Positions 5,353-5,622 of a DNA stretch of 5,622 nt are shown here, piece by piece. The notes under the pieces are model-generated. The model did no database searches, was not told where the DNA came from, and worked only from the letters and a program-made list of their open reading frames with translations. The stretch comes from REEB426 sp964551975 (GTDB taxonomy: Bacteria; Actinomycetota; Actinomycetes; S36-B12). Location: positions 1 through 5,622 of the forward strand of contig CAZKFI010000105.1 of the NCBI GenBank assembly GCA_964551975.1, in the 5' to 3' direction. Numbering within the stretch: the first letter of the stretch is position 1; every line of letters begins with the position of its first letter. The translations under genes were made by a program, and so were the position numbers.

Positions 5353-5393
5353 CCCGACCTGAGCAACGGCCCCTAGGGCGGCCTTGAGTCGGG
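5353..5393 (+). terminator. Imperfect hairpin terminator after the secreted protein gene
   Basis: CCCGAC (5353-5358) pairs with GTCGGG (5388-5393). Inside, GCCC and GGGC around CTA, or alternatively GGCC with GGCC, give a second stem. The stems are interrupted, so the call is weaker than for the other terminators. It begins directly after the stop codon at 5348-5350. Confidence 0.45.
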
Positions 5394-5470
5394 CGCGAGC
5401 TACGCAGATAGCCTTTGCTGCAGGCCGGATGAAACTCCGATGGATGCAGGTCTTTGGAGCGCTCGTCCCA

Positions 5471-5542
5471 GGGTCGCTAGCTCAATGGTAGAGCTGCGGA
5501 CTTTTAATCCGTAGGTTCGGGGTTCGAGCCCCCGGCGACCCA
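5471..5542 (+). tRNA. tRNA-Lys, anticodon TTT
   Basis: All four arms pair. The acceptor is GGGTCGC (5471-5477) with GCGACCC (5535-5541). The D stem is GCTC (5480-5483) with GAGC (5491-5494). The anticodon stem is 5496-5500 with 5508-5512 (one G-T pair), with loop CTTTTAA placing the anticodon TTT at 5503-5505. The T stem is 5518-5522 with 5530-5534, around loop TTCGAGC. A at 5542 is the discriminator base. The next bases are CCG, so the CCA end is added after transcription, as is common in Actinobacteria. It decodes AAA and, by wobble, AAG. I found no clear promoter in 5395-5470, which otherwise holds nothing I can name. Confidence 0.96.
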
Positions 5543-5547
5543 CCGAA

Positions 5548-5622
5548 TGTTTGGTTACGGCTGACGCGTGACACTCGCCTGATGTTGGTGGAGCTGAGTG
5601 TTGTGGAGCAGAGGTATCAGGC
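5548..5622 (+). mobile_element. Probable left end of an IS481-family insertion sequence
   Basis: The transposase-like start at 5582 implies that the element's left end lies in the 40 bases after the tRNA. TGT at 5548 is the likeliest tip, because elements of this family often begin with TG and have a short leader before the transposase. The other end is outside the window, so the inverted repeat and target duplication cannot be checked. Confidence 0.4.
5582..5622 (+). CDS. Start of an IS481-type transposase (cut by the window end)
   Basis: From ATG 5582 the frame reads MLVELSVVEQRYQ and is open to the last base. A GTG at 5588 would give the shorter start VELSVVEQRYQ. The string L-S-V-V-E-Q-R-Y-Q matches what I recall as the N-terminus of IS481-family DDE transposases, where it leads into a helix-turn-helix DNA-binding domain. 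Only 13 full codons are visible, so no catalytic residue can be seen and intactness is unknown. No ribosome binding site stands out. It lies 39 bases after the tRNA-Lys gene in the same direction. Confidence 0.6.
   Translation, partial: MLVELSVVEQRYQ

Noticed and set aside
5395..5470. tRNA promoter or small RNA between the terminator and tRNA-Lys
   Set aside because: No convincing -10/-35 pair was found; CGGA and TCCG around TGAAAC make only a trivial 4-bp stem.

Overview
The window looks like a stretch of a moderately high-GC actinobacterial chromosome. Hand counts give roughly 60-62% GC inside the larger genes and 52-57% between about 3960 and 4200. The actinobacterial assignment rests on GC content, on TAnnnT-like -10 boxes, on GC-rich hairpin terminators without strong T tracts, on a tRNA without an encoded CCA end, and on a general resemblance of several proteins to actinobacterial families. 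I cannot place it below phylum.

Layout from left to right. (a) 1-530: the C-terminal part of a secreted HtaA-like beta-rich protein that begins outside the window. It is followed by a 12-bp hairpin at 538-566. (b) 589-1002: a small exported single-domain Rieske [2Fe-2S] protein with a twin-arginine-type signal. (c) 1139-2536: a DEAD-box RNA helicase with all the classical motifs and an Arg/Gly-rich tail. A perfect 9-bp hairpin sits directly against its start codon. (d) 2533-3360, minus strand: an exported alpha/beta hydrolase, convergent with the helicase; both genes take their stop codon from one CTAG palindrome. (e) 3424-3822: a small lipoprotein, divergent from the hydrolase, closed by a 17-bp hairpin terminator. 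(f) 3892-4127: a compact self-contained unit with a -10-like box, a small leader hairpin, a strong ribosome binding site, a 46-codon reading frame at 3937-4077 and a 14-bp hairpin. Short 17-bp-period repeats follow it. (g) 4295-5350: a 351-residue secreted protein of unknown function. (h) 5471-5542: tRNA-Lys(TTT). (i) 5582 to the end: the first codons of what looks like an IS481-type transposase.

The genes do not form one obvious pathway. Five of the protein genes encode exported or surface proteins (HtaA-like fragment, Rieske protein, hydrolase, lipoprotein, large secreted protein), so this is an envelope/secretome-rich neighbourhood with a helicase in it. Orientation and terminators suggest mostly single-gene transcription units. 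The items most worth a second look are the 46-codon unit, with its precisely placed signals and no recognised family, and the hairpin against the helicase start, which could allow autoregulation. I see no evidence of a defence system, CRISPR array or biosynthetic cluster.
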